From Marivita sp041725935 (lineage in GTDB: Bacteria > Pseudomonadota > Alphaproteobacteria > Rhodobacterales > Rhodobacteraceae), in assembly GCA_041725935.1 (NCBI GenBank), contig JBGRQD010000007.1:1-64000 (forward strand): a stretch of 64,000 bases of DNA, given 5' to 3'. The notes below the pieces were generated by a model. The model had not been told where the DNA came from. It saw only the letters and a program-made list of their open reading frames with translations, and did no database searches. Positions within the stretch are counted from its first letter, which is position 1. Every line of letters begins with the position of its first letter. Below, one piece after another: positions 17,622-25,956 of the stretch. Position numbers and translations under genes: made by a program.

Positions 17622-19109
17622 ATGACGGATCAGAGCGTGTTCCCGGACCCGACCTATCGGGACACGGTGCTGGCGCCCTTGTTCGACGGGGTGAAGGCGC
17701 ATTACGCCGGGCATATGGGCGCAATCAATCGGGCGCATCTGGTGATGCTGGCCAAGACCGGGATTTTGGGTTCTGGGGACGCGGGCGCGATTGCCGGGGC
17801 GTTGCGGGAGATCGAGGCCGAAGTGGACCTTGATGCGTTGACCTATACCGGCGAGTTCGAGGATTATTTCTTCCTAGTCGAGGCGGAGTTGCGCACGCGC
17901 TTGGGCGATCTGGGCGGTGCTCTGCACACGGCAAGGTCGCGCAACGACATGGACCATACGCTGTTCAAGATGGCGTTGCGGGGGCGGGTCTCTGTCTTGC
18001 TGGAGCAGGCGTTAACCTTAACGGACGCGCTGATCGCCAAGGCGGAGGCCGAGAAAGCGACGCTGATCGTGGCCTATACCCACGGGCAACCGGCGCAGCC
18101 GACGACCTGGGGGCATTACCTTGGCGCGGTGATCGAGGTGCTGCTACGCGATATCGAGCGGCTCAACGCCGCGGCGGATGGTCTTGAGCATTGCCCGATG
18201 GGGGCGGCGGCGATCACCACAAGCGGGTTTCCGATTGATCGGGCGCGCATGGCGGAGTTGTTGGGTTTTGCCGGGCCTTTGGTCAATTCCTATGGTTGCA
18301 TCGCGTCGGTCGATTATGTGACGGGGCTGTATTCCGCGATGAAGCTGATGTTCCTGCATCTGGGGCGGGTCGTTCAGGACATGCAGTTCTGGACGGCGTT
18401 CGAGGTGGGACAGTTGTATGTGCCTAACAGCCTTGTGCAGATCAGTTCGATCATGCCGCAAAAGCGCAATCCTGTGCCGATCGAACACCTGCGCCATCTG
18501 GCGAGTGCGACAGTCGGGCAATGTGACGCCATTGTGGGCGTGATGCAGAATACGCCGTTCACCGACATGAATGACAGCGAAGGCGAGGTGCAGCAGCTGG
18601 GCTATGCCGCGTTCGAGCGCGGGGCGCGGGTATTACAGTTGTTGACCGCGCTGATCCCGGCCTGTCGGGTGAATGCGGATCGGGTGCGACGAACCACAGA
18701 TGCCGCCTGCATCACGATCACCGAACTGGCGGATACGTTGGTGCGGGACGAGGGCTTGACCTTCCGCGCGGCGCATGAGGTTGCAGCGAAAACGGCCAAG
18801 GCGGTAATTGCCGAGGGCGCGTCTTTGGCAGAAGGGTTCACAGCGTTTCGCAGCGCCTTTGCCGCGCAGACCGGGCGCGAGGTCGGGTTGTCGGAGGCGC
18901 AGTTCCAAACCGCCGTTGCCCCCGAGACATTCGTGGCGCGGCGGGATCGGATCGGAGGACCGGCAGGGTCTGCAATGTCCGAGGCATTGGGGCAATACGC
19001 GGAAGCAGCGCAAGCCGCCCGCGCGATTTGTGTCGACCGCAAAAACAGACACGAAACCGCACAACAGAGACTGAATGCGGCGTTTGACGCGCTGCTGGTG
19101 AAGGACTGA
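17622..19109 (+). CDS. lyase of the argininosuccinate lyase/fumarase superfamily, substrate unknown
   Basis: This is a 495-residue protein. Three conserved regions are present: HTARSRND (102-109), THGQPAQPTT (153-162, with the catalytic-region histidine) and SSIMPQKRNP (275-284, the mobile signature loop with the catalytic serine). Family members cleave C-N or C-O bonds, usually releasing fumarate. It differs from housekeeping ArgH: the segment where ArgH has an SDRD-type motif reads CIASVDYVTG (226-235), the N-terminal GGRF-like motif is missing, and it is longer than usual. Its place between permease and ATPase genes of a sugar-type ABC operon also points to catabolism. I infer cleavage of an imported N-substituted compound; arginine synthesis is less likely. 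Confidence 0.75.
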   Translation: MTDQSVFPDPTYRDTVLAPLFDGVKAHYAGHMGAINRAHLVMLAKTGILGSGDAGAIAGALREIEAEVDLDALTYTGEFEDYFFLVEAELRTRLGDLGGALHTARSRNDMDHTLFKMALRGRVSVLLEQALTLTDALIAKAEAEKATLIVAYTHGQPAQPTTWGHYLGAVIEVLLRDIERLNAAADGLEHCPMGAAAITTSGFPIDRARMAELLGFAGPLVNSYGCIASVDYVTGLYSAMKLMFLHLGRVVQDMQFWTAFEVGQLYVPNSLVQISSIMPQKRNPVPIEHLRHLASATVGQCDAIVGVMQNTPFTDMNDSEGEVQQLGYAAFERGARVLQLLTALIPACRVNADRVRRTTDAACITITELADTLVRDEGLTFRAAHEVAAKTAKAVIAEGASLAEGFTAFRSAFAAQTGREVGLSEAQFQTAVAPETFVARRDRIGGPAGSAMSEALGQYAEAAQAARAICVDRKNRHETAQQRLNAAFDALLVKD

Positions 19110-19111
19110 CC

Positions 19112-20167
19112 ATGGCCGAGCTTGCGATCCGAAATCTGGTCAAACGCTATGACAAGACGGAGGTGCTGCACGGCATCAGCCTTGATGTGGAGGATGGCGA
19201 GTTTGTGGTCTTCGTCGGCCCGTCGGGCTGTGGCAAATCCACAACGCTGCGTCTGATCGCTGGGCTGGAGGACGCGACACAGGGCGAGATCGTGATTGGT
19301 GGGCGGGTGGTCAATAACCTCGAACCCAAGGACCGCGATATCGCGATGGTGTTCCAGAACTACGCGATCTACCCGCATATGACCGTGCGCAAGAATATCG
19401 GCTTTGGCCTGCGCACCGCGAAGATGTCGAAGGCGGACAAGGACGCGCGGATTGACGAGGTGGCGGGGATTCTGGGGATGACCGATCTTCTGGCGCGCAA
19501 GCCCAGCCAGTTGTCGGGAGGGCAGCGCCAGCGCGTTGCCATCGGTCGGGCGATGGTGCGCGATCCGGCGGTGTTCCTGTTCGATGAACCGCTTTCGAAC
19601 CTTGACGCACAGTTGCGTACGCAGATGCGGCTGGAGATCAAGAAGCTGCACCAGAGGGTGGGCAATACGATCATCTTCGTCACCCACGATCAAGTCGAGG
19701 CGATGACGATGGCGGACCGGATCGTCATCATGAAAGACGGGCATATCCAGCAGGTCGGCACTCCGGCCGAGGTCTATCACAAACCGGCGAACACCTTTGT
19801 CGCCGGGTTCATCGGCGCACCGTCGATGAACATGCTGTCCGCGGCGGTGTCGCAGGGGAAGTTAAAGCTGGGGTCCGGGACAACGCTCGACCTTGGGATG
19901 GACATGGCCGAGGGGCGCGCGGTCACGGTAGGTGTGCGGCCCGAAGACCTGCATCCCGGTGATGGGCCTGCGCTGGTGCGCGGGCCGGTGACGGTGCGCG
20001 AACCGCTGGGGCATGAAACGCTGATCTATGTCGGGGCCGAGGGGCAGGAAGTGATCGCCAAAGCGGATGGGCGGATGCCGCCCGAAGTTGGCCAAGAGGT
20101 GACCTTGACCGCTGCCGTGGAGACGCTGCACATTTTCGATGCCGCAACCGGTGATGCGCTGCGGTGA
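19112..20167 (+). CDS. ABC transporter ATP-binding protein (MalK/UgpC-like)
   Basis: This is a 351-residue cytoplasmic ATPase. Walker A is GPSGCGKST, the Q-loop region VFQNYAIYPHMTVR, the signature LSGGQRQRVAIGRA, Walker B VFLFDEPLSNLD and the H-loop VTHDQVEAMT. After residue 235 there is a TOBE/OB regulatory domain, as in MalK and UgpC. It begins 2 nt after the lyase gene and should power the two upstream permeases. These transporters import sugars, polyols or glycerol-phosphate compounds. Confidence 0.92.
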   Translation: MAELAIRNLVKRYDKTEVLHGISLDVEDGEFVVFVGPSGCGKSTTLRLIAGLEDATQGEIVIGGRVVNNLEPKDRDIAMVFQNYAIYPHMTVRKNIGFGLRTAKMSKADKDARIDEVAGILGMTDLLARKPSQLSGGQRQRVAIGRAMVRDPAVFLFDEPLSNLDAQLRTQMRLEIKKLHQRVGNTIIFVTHDQVEAMTMADRIVIMKDGHIQQVGTPAEVYHKPANTFVAGFIGAPSMNMLSAAVSQGKLKLGSGTTLDLGMDMAEGRAVTVGVRPEDLHPGDGPALVRGPVTVREPLGHETLIYVGAEGQEVIAKADGRMPPEVGQEVTLTAAVETLHIFDAATGDALR

Positions 20168-20191
20168 AGTGACCACGAAAGGCAGGATGCG

Positions 20192-20818
20192 ATGATCGAC
20201 CTTTACACTTGGACCACACCGAACGGGCGCAAGGTGTCCATCCTGCTCGAAGAGCTGGGTGTGCCCTATGCCGTTCACGCCATCGACATCGCCAAGGACG
20301 AGCAGTTCGCGCCCGAATTCCTGAAGATCTCGCCCAACAACAAGATCCCCGCGATTGTCGATCAGGACACCGGGGTTTCGTTGATGGAAAGCGGGGCGAT
20401 CCTGTTGTACCTCGCACAGAAAGACGGGCGGTTCGTCGCTACAGGTGATGGCTACTGGCGGATGATGGAGTGGCTGATGTGGCAGATGGGTGGCTTCGGC
20501 CCGATGCTGGGGCAGACGCATCATTTCCTCAAGTTCAACAAAGGCGTGTCGGAGTATGCCGAGGCCCGGTATGGCAAGGAAGCGGCACGGCTCTATTCCG
20601 TGCTCGATACACATCTGGCCGGGCACGACTACATGGCCGGGGAGTATGGCATCGCCGATATGGCGATCTTTCCCTGGGCCGCGCGGTTCGAATGGCAGGA
20701 TGTGAACCTGAACGATTTTCCCAAAGTCAGAGACTGGTATCTGCGGATTGCAGATCGTCCGGCGGTGCAGAAGGGGTATCAGGTTCCGAAATTCGTCACG
20801 GAGATTCCGATGCCCTGA
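20192..20818 (+). CDS. glutathione S-transferase-like protein (YfcG/YghU type)
   Basis: This is a 208-residue protein. The N-terminal thioredoxin-like domain starts IDLYTWTTPNGRKVSILLEEL, and NKIPAIVDQDTGVSLMESGAIL contains the cis-proline and the glutathione-binding ES pair. The C-terminal all-helical domain follows, with MAGEYGIADMAIFPW. The TPNGRKV motif is typical of the Nu-class YfcG/YghU group, which has disulfide-bond reductase activity. It starts 24 bp after the ATPase gene and is probably last in the operon. Its role is unclear: it may act on the imported compound or simply be carried along. Confidence 0.85.
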   Translation: MIDLYTWTTPNGRKVSILLEELGVPYAVHAIDIAKDEQFAPEFLKISPNNKIPAIVDQDTGVSLMESGAILLYLAQKDGRFVATGDGYWRMMEWLMWQMGGFGPMLGQTHHFLKFNKGVSEYAEARYGKEAARLYSVLDTHLAGHDYMAGEYGIADMAIFPWAARFEWQDVNLNDFPKVRDWYLRIADRPAVQKGYQVPKFVTEIPMP

Positions 20819-20841
20819 AGCGGGCATCGGAGAAGTGTTGA

Positions 20842-22266
20842 TCAGGCCGCGCGCGACAGGTGCGCGGGGGCCTCTTCGATCAGTTCGGCATGGAGCGCCT
20901 TGATCACGTCTTCCATTGAATCGCGGTCCATCACGAATTGCACGTCGACGTTGCGCGGACCCTGGCTCGCGCCGATGGCCTCGCGTCCAGCCTTGGCGAT
21001 GGCTTGCAGGCCGCGCGTCAGGATGGACAGGCCATTGAGATCACGACCGATGACCGACACCATGGCCAGACGGCGGCTGGTGATCTCGGCGGCCGGGAAC
21101 AGCTTGGCGATGTCGCGTTCCACCCTGCGCATCGTCTTGAGCGACGCGTCCAGATAATGCGTGATCGTATTGGCGTTCGACACCTTGGACACGATCCGGA
21201 CATTGTGACGCTTGAGCACATCGAGAATACCCGAATCGTACCCTTTGACACCAACCATGTCCTGTTCGAACACTTCGAGCGTGACGATATCGAGCCCGGT
21301 GACGATTTCCGCCGCAGCTTTGTCTGTGGGCTGGTCGTCAATCAGAGTGCCCGGATCGCCGGGATCAAAGGCATTCGTGACACGCAAGGGCACGCCCGCC
21401 TGACGCAGGGTCTTGGCCGCCTTGGGGTGGATCGCCTCCATCCCCATGTTCGACAGCTGGTCCGCAACATCGTAATTCGTGCGGCCGAGTTTGCGCACGA
21501 CCCCTTCGCCGACCAGCTTCGGATCGGCAGAGGAGAGGTGGAATTCCTTGTGGATGATCGCCTCGCGCGCACCGGTGAGAGCGGCAAGATGCGAAAAGGT
21601 CACTTCGGAATAGCCCCGGTCGAATTCGTTCATCAGACCTTCAACGCATTGCGCATAGCCGGTGACGATGGGCATTTCGACCGACGGGTCGATGCCGTCG
21701 AACGCGCTGGTGATCCGTTTTTCAAGACAGACATCGCCTTCGTCGCGCCAGCCTGACAGGTCCACGAACAATGCCTCTACACCGCTGCGCTGAAGCATCA
21801 GCGACGTGACATAGGCCGAATGGGATTCACCCAGACCGGACAGCAGTTCTCGGATGTGGCCCATATGTTCTGGCAGGCGGAAGTGGCCGTAAGAACACAG
21901 GCGCTGAAGGTCGATCAGGCAGTTGCGGGCGCCGAGGATGCGTTCGTCAACAAACAGATCCGCCTGCTGAATGTCACCCTTGTGGGTCAGGATTTCGCCA
22001 TGTGCCGCCTTCATCGCGACGGCGACATCATCCAGGGCATCCTGCCATTTATGGTTGCTGTCGTTGTGCGCAAAGAGAGCATAGACACCCGGCTCGCCGG
22101 ATTTCTTGTGTTCCAGCAGCAGGTTGGTGATGCCCGCAAAAGCGGAGACCACGAAGACGCGGTTGTAGATGTCCGTCATTCCGCGATCCCCGATGAAGAG
22201 TGTCTCTTTCAATTCGGAGAGGCGAGACATGGATGTCCCGCCGATCTTTTCGACCGTATGTGTCAT
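20842..22266 (-). CDS. ask: aspartate kinase, ectoine-operon type
   Basis: This is a 474-residue kinase making aspartyl phosphate, the first step toward aspartate semialdehyde and ectoine. The N-terminal motif is HTVEKIGGTSMSRL, a variant of the usual KFGGTS. TFSHLAALTGAREAIIHKEF belongs to the kinase domain. Two ACT-like segments occupy the C-terminus (DIVTLEVFEQDM and RRLAMVSVIGRDL). The ATG at 22266 lies 1 nt after the ectC stop with GGAGG inside the ectC end; the in-frame start at 22311 would overlap ectC. Position after ectABC matches the specialised Ask_Ect enzyme, thought to escape feedback control. Confidence 0.92.
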   Translation of the reverse strand: MTHTVEKIGGTSMSRLSELKETLFIGDRGMTDIYNRVFVVSAFAGITNLLLEHKKSGEPGVYALFAHNDSNHKWQDALDDVAVAMKAAHGEILTHKGDIQQADLFVDERILGARNCLIDLQRLCSYGHFRLPEHMGHIRELLSGLGESHSAYVTSLMLQRSGVEALFVDLSGWRDEGDVCLEKRITSAFDGIDPSVEMPIVTGYAQCVEGLMNEFDRGYSEVTFSHLAALTGAREAIIHKEFHLSSADPKLVGEGVVRKLGRTNYDVADQLSNMGMEAIHPKAAKTLRQAGVPLRVTNAFDPGDPGTLIDDQPTDKAAAEIVTGLDIVTLEVFEQDMVGVKGYDSGILDVLKRHNVRIVSKVSNANTITHYLDASLKTMRRVERDIAKLFPAAEITSRRLAMVSVIGRDLNGLSILTRGLQAIAKAGREAIGASQGPRNVDVQFVMDRDSMEDVIKALHAELIEEAPAHLSRAA

Positions 22267-22267
22267 T

Positions 22268-22669
22268 TCAGGCGTCCTCCGACTCCGGCGCCGCGTAGGA
22301 ACCGTCTTCACGATGCACTTCCTTGCCCGTCACCGGCGGGTTGAAGCAGCATGCCATGACTAATTCTTCCTCGGCGCGCAGCACGTGGCGGTCATGCTTG
22401 TCGAGCGCATACATGACGCCGGGCGTGATCTCGTGGGTCTCGCCCGTGGCAAGGTCGGTGATCGAGCCTTTGCCCTTCATGCAATACACGCTTTCGAAGT
22501 GGTTCTTGTATTCGAACGTGTGTTCGGACCCCTCTTCGAGAAAGGTGATGTGGAACGAAAAGCCCATTTTGTCATCGGCCAGCAGCATCCGGACACTTGT
22601 CCAGTTGGCATCCGACACGACCCGGTGCTTTTCTTCGGCAACGAGTTTGTTGAAGTCTCTGACAATCAT
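22268..22669 (-). CDS. ectC: L-ectoine synthase
   Basis: This is a 133-residue cupin enzyme, the usual EctC length. It cyclises N-gamma-acetyl-diaminobutyrate to ectoine. It starts MIVRDFNKLV; ESVYCMKGKGSITDL and ALDKHDRHVLRAEE are highly conserved EctC and metal-binding cupin segments. The ATG has GGAG 7 nt upstream and begins 4 nt after the ectB stop. Third gene of the ectABC-ask operon. No ectD (ectoine hydroxylase) is seen next to it. Confidence 0.96.
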   Translation of the reverse strand: MIVRDFNKLVAEEKHRVVSDANWTSVRMLLADDKMGFSFHITFLEEGSEHTFEYKNHFESVYCMKGKGSITDLATGETHEITPGVMYALDKHDRHVLRAEEELVMACCFNPPVTGKEVHREDGSYAAPESEDA

Positions 22670-22673
22670 TGTG

Positions 22674-23969
22674 TTACTCCGCTGCGATCTTGTTGGATGT
22701 GCCGATCACTTCGCGTGCCGCGTTCAGAAGGATTTCGAACCCCTTTTCAAGCGTAGCATTTGGTGTGGTCAGCGGGGCAAGCACCTTGACCACCTCGTCA
22801 TGAGCGCCCGAGGTTTCGATTATGAGCCCCTTTTCGAAGGCCCGCGCGCAGATATTGCCCGCAAGATCGCCCGATCCAACATCGACCCCCTGCATCATGC
22901 CGCGCCCCTTGAGCGTGGCACCGGGGACCAGCGCCGCGATATCCTCCAGCGCCTTGGTCAGCATCTTGGACTTTTCGCCGATCTCTTTCTCGAACCGGTC
23001 GTCGGACCAGAACTTTTCGATCGCGACGCGTGCGGTCACGAAGGCGTGGGTGTTGCCCCGGAAGGTGCCGTTATGCTCAGCTGGTTTCCAGATGTCGTGT
23101 TCCGGCTTGATCAACAGGGCGGCAAAGGGAAGTCCCATTCCCGACAGGCTTTTGGCCAAGGGCACGAGATCGGGTTCGATCCCCATCTTTTCGAAGGAAA
23201 AGAACGGCCCGGTGCGACCGCAACCCGCCTGGATGTCATCGACGATAAGAAGCGCGCCGTGCTTTTTAGCCAGCCGTGCAATGCCCTGCATCCATTCGGT
23301 TGACGCAGCATTGAGCCCGCCTTCGCCCTGAACCGGCTCGAGGATAAACGCGGCAGGCGCGTCGATGCCGCTGGAGGGGTTGTCGAGCATCATTTCAATC
23401 TGTGCGAGGGTGTCGACATCTTCACCAAATGCGCCCTCGAAGGGCATCCGTGACACGCCGCAGAGCGGCCCCGCGCCCACGCCTGCGCGCTTGCCGGCAT
23501 TGCCGGTGCAGGACAGCGCGCCCATCGTCATTCCGTGAAAGCCGTTGGTAAAGGCGACGATGTTGCGACGCCCCGTGACCTTGCGAGCGAGTTTCATTGC
23601 GGCTTCGACCGCGTTGGTCCCGGTGGGGCCGGTCATCATGACCTTGTAGTCAAGCCCGCGCGGTTCGAGGATCTTTTCCTCGAATGTTTTCAGGAACGCG
23701 GCCTTGGTGCCGGTGTACATATCCAGCCCGTGCGTTATGCCATCACTCGAGATGTGATCAATCAGCGCTGCTTTCATGTCGGGGTCGTTGTGACCGTAGT
23801 TGAGCGATGAACACCCGGCGAGAAAGTCGATATAGGTCTTGCCGCTATCGTCAGTGATTTCCGACCCGCTGGCAGATGTAAACGTGGCCGGCATACCGCG
23901 GCAATAGGATCGCGCTTCGCTTTCGCGGCGTTCGAAAATCGAGTCGGTCGTATTCATGTCCTTGGGCAT
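22674..23969 (-). CDS. ectB: diaminobutyrate-2-oxoglutarate aminotransferase
   Basis: This is a 431-residue class III aminotransferase using PLP. It converts aspartate semialdehyde to diaminobutyrate. GPTGTNAVEAAMKLARKVTGR binds PLP phosphate, LLIVDDIQAGCGRTG carries the PLP-contacting aspartate, and PLAKSLSGMGLP contains the Schiff-base lysine. Of the clustered ATGs, 23969 sits 6 nt after AAAGGA and is preferred; 23972 and 23957 are alternatives. The reading frame stays open to 24107, but that extension is not conserved-looking. Confidence 0.95.
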   Translation of the reverse strand: MPKDMNTTDSIFERRESEARSYCRGMPATFTSASGSEITDDSGKTYIDFLAGCSSLNYGHNDPDMKAALIDHISSDGITHGLDMYTGTKAAFLKTFEEKILEPRGLDYKVMMTGPTGTNAVEAAMKLARKVTGRRNIVAFTNGFHGMTMGALSCTGNAGKRAGVGAGPLCGVSRMPFEGAFGEDVDTLAQIEMMLDNPSSGIDAPAAFILEPVQGEGGLNAASTEWMQGIARLAKKHGALLIVDDIQAGCGRTGPFFSFEKMGIEPDLVPLAKSLSGMGLPFAALLIKPEHDIWKPAEHNGTFRGNTHAFVTARVAIEKFWSDDRFEKEIGEKSKMLTKALEDIAALVPGATLKGRGMMQGVDVGSGDLAGNICARAFEKGLIIETSGAHDEVVKVLAPLTTPNATLEKGFEILLNAAREVIGTSNKIAAE

Positions 23970-24021
23970 CATATGTCCTTTCAAGGCATTCGAATTGAAT
24001 TTTGGGTAGAGAACGCGTGGT

Positions 24022-24555
24022 TCAGGCAGCGCGTTTGAGATCGCGTGCCGAAGGAATCGTGATGGACACCATGTGTTCGGTGTCGTGACGTCCTTCAAAA
24101 TGAACATCCCGCGTGAAGTGGGGTTCGTCGGTCAGTTCGCCGCCAATCTGGCGTGCAAACCCGCGGAACAGCGCCCATGAGGCAGCATTGTCGCGCGTGA
24201 TCGTGGTCTTGAGATGCGTGGCGTCGTCGCAGACGTCGCGCTCAATCAGGTCAAGCAGCATCTTCTTGCCCAAGCCCATGCCACGCGCTTTTGCGCTGAC
24301 AGCAACCTGCCATACGAACAGGGCATTCTGGTCGGGGATCATGTGGCCGGAAATCCAGCCAATGATGTCGCCATCAAGCTCGGCGACGATGCAGGTGTCG
24401 CGAAAATGGTCGGCCTGAACGAGGTTACAGTACATCGAATTCTCGTCGAGAGGCTTGCAGTCTTTCACAAGCTCCCAGATTGCGGCCCCGTCCGTCGCAT
24501 CCGGCTTGCGAAGACGAGGCGCGCGCGTTCGGGGAATGTTACTGTGTGTTGGCAT
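24022..24555 (-). CDS. ectA: diaminobutyrate acetyltransferase
   Basis: This is a 177-residue GNAT acetyltransferase. It acetylates diaminobutyrate in ectoine synthesis. LRKPDATDGAAIWELV opens the domain, and VSAKARGMGLGKKMLLDL is the acetyl-CoA-binding loop. NSMYCNLVQADHF is conserved among EctA proteins. The ATG at 24555 is chosen because AAGGG lies upstream; the in-frame start at 24609 would lie upstream of the likely transcription start. First gene of the operon, with a promoter and an inverted repeat immediately upstream. Confidence 0.95.
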   Translation of the reverse strand: MPTHSNIPRTRAPRLRKPDATDGAAIWELVKDCKPLDENSMYCNLVQADHFRDTCIVAELDGDIIGWISGHMIPDQNALFVWQVAVSAKARGMGLGKKMLLDLIERDVCDDATHLKTTITRDNAASWALFRGFARQIGGELTDEPHFTRDVHFEGRHDTEHMVSITIPSARDLKRAA

Positions 24556-24571
24556 CTTTTCTGACCCTTTT

Positions 24572-24588
24572 TTAGTTCGCCTAACTAA
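24572..24588. promoter_or_regulatory. putative EctR operator
   Basis: TTAGTT-CGCCT-AACTAA has perfect 6-bp arms. It lies between the likely -10 box and the start codon of ectA, where a bound repressor would block transcription. A second TTAGTT half-site occurs at 24700-24705, nearer the marR gene. Binding by the divergent MarR protein is inferred. Confidence 0.55.
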
Positions 24589-24590
24589 GT

Positions 24591-24620
24591 AGTATAAGTC
24601 GCTCGTCATTTCAACAACAA
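24591..24620 (-). promoter_or_regulatory. putative ectA promoter
   Basis: Read on the minus strand, TTGTTG (24620-24615) and TATACT (24596-24591) are 18 bp apart, like a sigma-70-type -35/-10 pair. The start codon is 36 bp downstream of the -10 box. The surrounding gap (24556-24775) is clearly AT-rich compared with its neighbours. Confidence 0.5.
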
Positions 24621-24775
24621 AGGCTTATGTCATATTTTATATACATGAGCGCGCTCATAGCGCACTTCGCGTTGATACCCTAATGTCTTGATGGCCGATT
24701 TAGTTCCCAAATTAATTAGTGTTGCAAAGCGCTTGCCTCTACCAAGCTCATTGAAGCGGTTACCTTTTTCATGCG

Positions 24776-25339
24776 ATGTTTCGCGCCATGACCATGGACC
24801 CCAATGCCCGCATGGATGACAGCCTGATCGCGTTGCGCAGAATTCTGCGCGCGACCGAACTATACGCGCGCGATCTTGCCCATGCCGTGGGGTTGACCCC
24901 GGCGCAGTTGCGGGTGCTTCAGATTGTCGGCGGGAAAGACAGCGTGACGCCCAAATCCCTGGCGACTCAGATGGGCGTCAGCCAGGCGACCGTGTCGGCG
25001 CTGGTGGACAAGCTTGTAGCGCAAGGGCTGGTTGAACGTGTGCCGTCCCTGCAGGACCGCCGTCAGACCAATGTGACCGTGACCAAAGACGGGCACGCCC
25101 GGCTGGAACGTGCGCCCGATGCCTTGCAGCAGCGCTATGTGCGTGCCTTTCTGGCCATGGCCGACTGGGAGCAGGCGCAGCTTGTCGCGACGTTGGAACG
25201 GGTGGCCGACATGCTTGACGCACGGGGGCTCGATGCCTCGCCGGTTCTGACGACGGGCGAGATCAGGGCAAGCCGGAAAGCCGAATGGCCCGAGCCGGTT
25301 GCTCAGGACTCGGTGCGCGACTCGGGCGGTTCGTCGTAG
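24776..25339 (+). CDS. ectR: MarR-family regulator, probable EctR
   Basis: This is a 187-residue winged-helix protein. DSLIALRRILRATELYARDL begins the dimerisation helix, LTPAQLRVLQIVGG and SLATQMGVSQATVSALVDKL form the DNA-binding helices, and VPSLQDRRQTNVTVTKDG is the wing. It is transcribed away from ectA. In methylotrophs a MarR protein named EctR, in the same divergent position, represses the ect operon. The start is uncertain (24776, 24788 or 24794; none has a good ribosome binding site). The 3' end overlaps the convergent mnhG gene by 37 bp. Confidence 0.8.
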   Translation: MFRAMTMDPNARMDDSLIALRRILRATELYARDLAHAVGLTPAQLRVLQIVGGKDSVTPKSLATQMGVSQATVSALVDKLVAQGLVERVPSLQDRRQTNVTVTKDGHARLERAPDALQQRYVRAFLAMADWEQAQLVATLERVADMLDARGLDASPVLTTGEIRASRKAEWPEPVAQDSVRDSGGSS

Positions 25340-25677
25340 ATCGACCAGCCACAGGCGGTTTGGCTGTCCGGCAGATCGGATTGCTTGAGGTGCCGCGCCA
25401 TGTAGGTCTTGGAAATGAAGTTCGCGGTGATCGGCGCTGTCAGCAGCAGGAAGACCGAGATCAGCAGTTCATGGATCGAAAGCGACCCCGTCTTGGCGTA
25501 GAAAAAGATCATCGACGCGACCAGAACGCCGCCGACCCCAAGCGTGGTCGCCTTGGTCGGGGCATGAAGCCGTTGCAGCGTGTCGGTCAGCTTGACCAAG
25601 CCATAAGAACCAACCAGTCCGAAAACCCCGCTGACGACGAGCGCGATGGCGATAAGAAGTTCAACCACGAAGTTCAT
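25303..25677 (-). CDS. mnhG: Mrp/Pha cation-proton antiporter subunit G
   Basis: This is a 124-residue membrane protein with three hydrophobic segments (LLIAIALVVSGVFGLVGSYG; TTLGVGGVLVASMIFFYA; LLISVFLLLTAPITANFI). LQRLHAPTKATTLGVG is the subunit's hallmark. It is the last gene of the antiporter operon and its end overlaps the convergent regulator gene. The C-terminal tail is polar and likely cytoplasmic. Confidence 0.9.
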   Translation of the reverse strand: MNFVVELLIAIALVVSGVFGLVGSYGLVKLTDTLQRLHAPTKATTLGVGGVLVASMIFFYAKTGSLSIHELLISVFLLLTAPITANFISKTYMARHLKQSDLPDSQTACGWSIYDEPPESRTES

Positions 25678-25686
25678 GACCTGACC

Positions 25687-25956
25687 TCACTCAATGATGT
25701 CGCCGCGCAACAGGAAGCGGCAATAGGCGACGGTTGATACGAACCCGACCATGGCGACCAGCATGGCAGCCTCGAAATAGATGGCCGAGCCGCGCCAGAC
25801 GCCATAGAGCACCAGTAGCGCGATCACGTTGATGACCATGGTGTCCAGCGCGAGAATGCGGTCGGCGGCGTTCGGACCCAGCGCGATGCGCCAGAGATCC
25901 AAGAGCAGGGCGATGCCGTAGCAGGCTGCTGCAAAGATGATTGCGGCTTCGATCAT
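25687..25956 (-). CDS. mnhF: Mrp/Pha cation-proton antiporter subunit F
   Basis: This is an 89-residue protein with three transmembrane segments. ALGPNAADRILALDTM is the conserved MnhF motif between segments 1 and 2. Its start overlaps the subunit E stop (ATGA), so translation is coupled. It belongs to the multi-subunit antiporter that exports Na+ (or K+) in exchange for protons. Confidence 0.92.
   Translation of the reverse strand: MIEAAIIFAAACYGIALLLDLWRIALGPNAADRILALDTMVINVIALLVLYGVWRGSAIYFEAAMLVAMVGFVSTVAYCRFLLRGDIIE

Noticed and set aside
17622..19109. Annotation as housekeeping argininosuccinate lyase (argH)
   Set aside because: The substrate motifs differ and the gene lies inside a sugar-type ABC operon, so only the superfamily is assigned.
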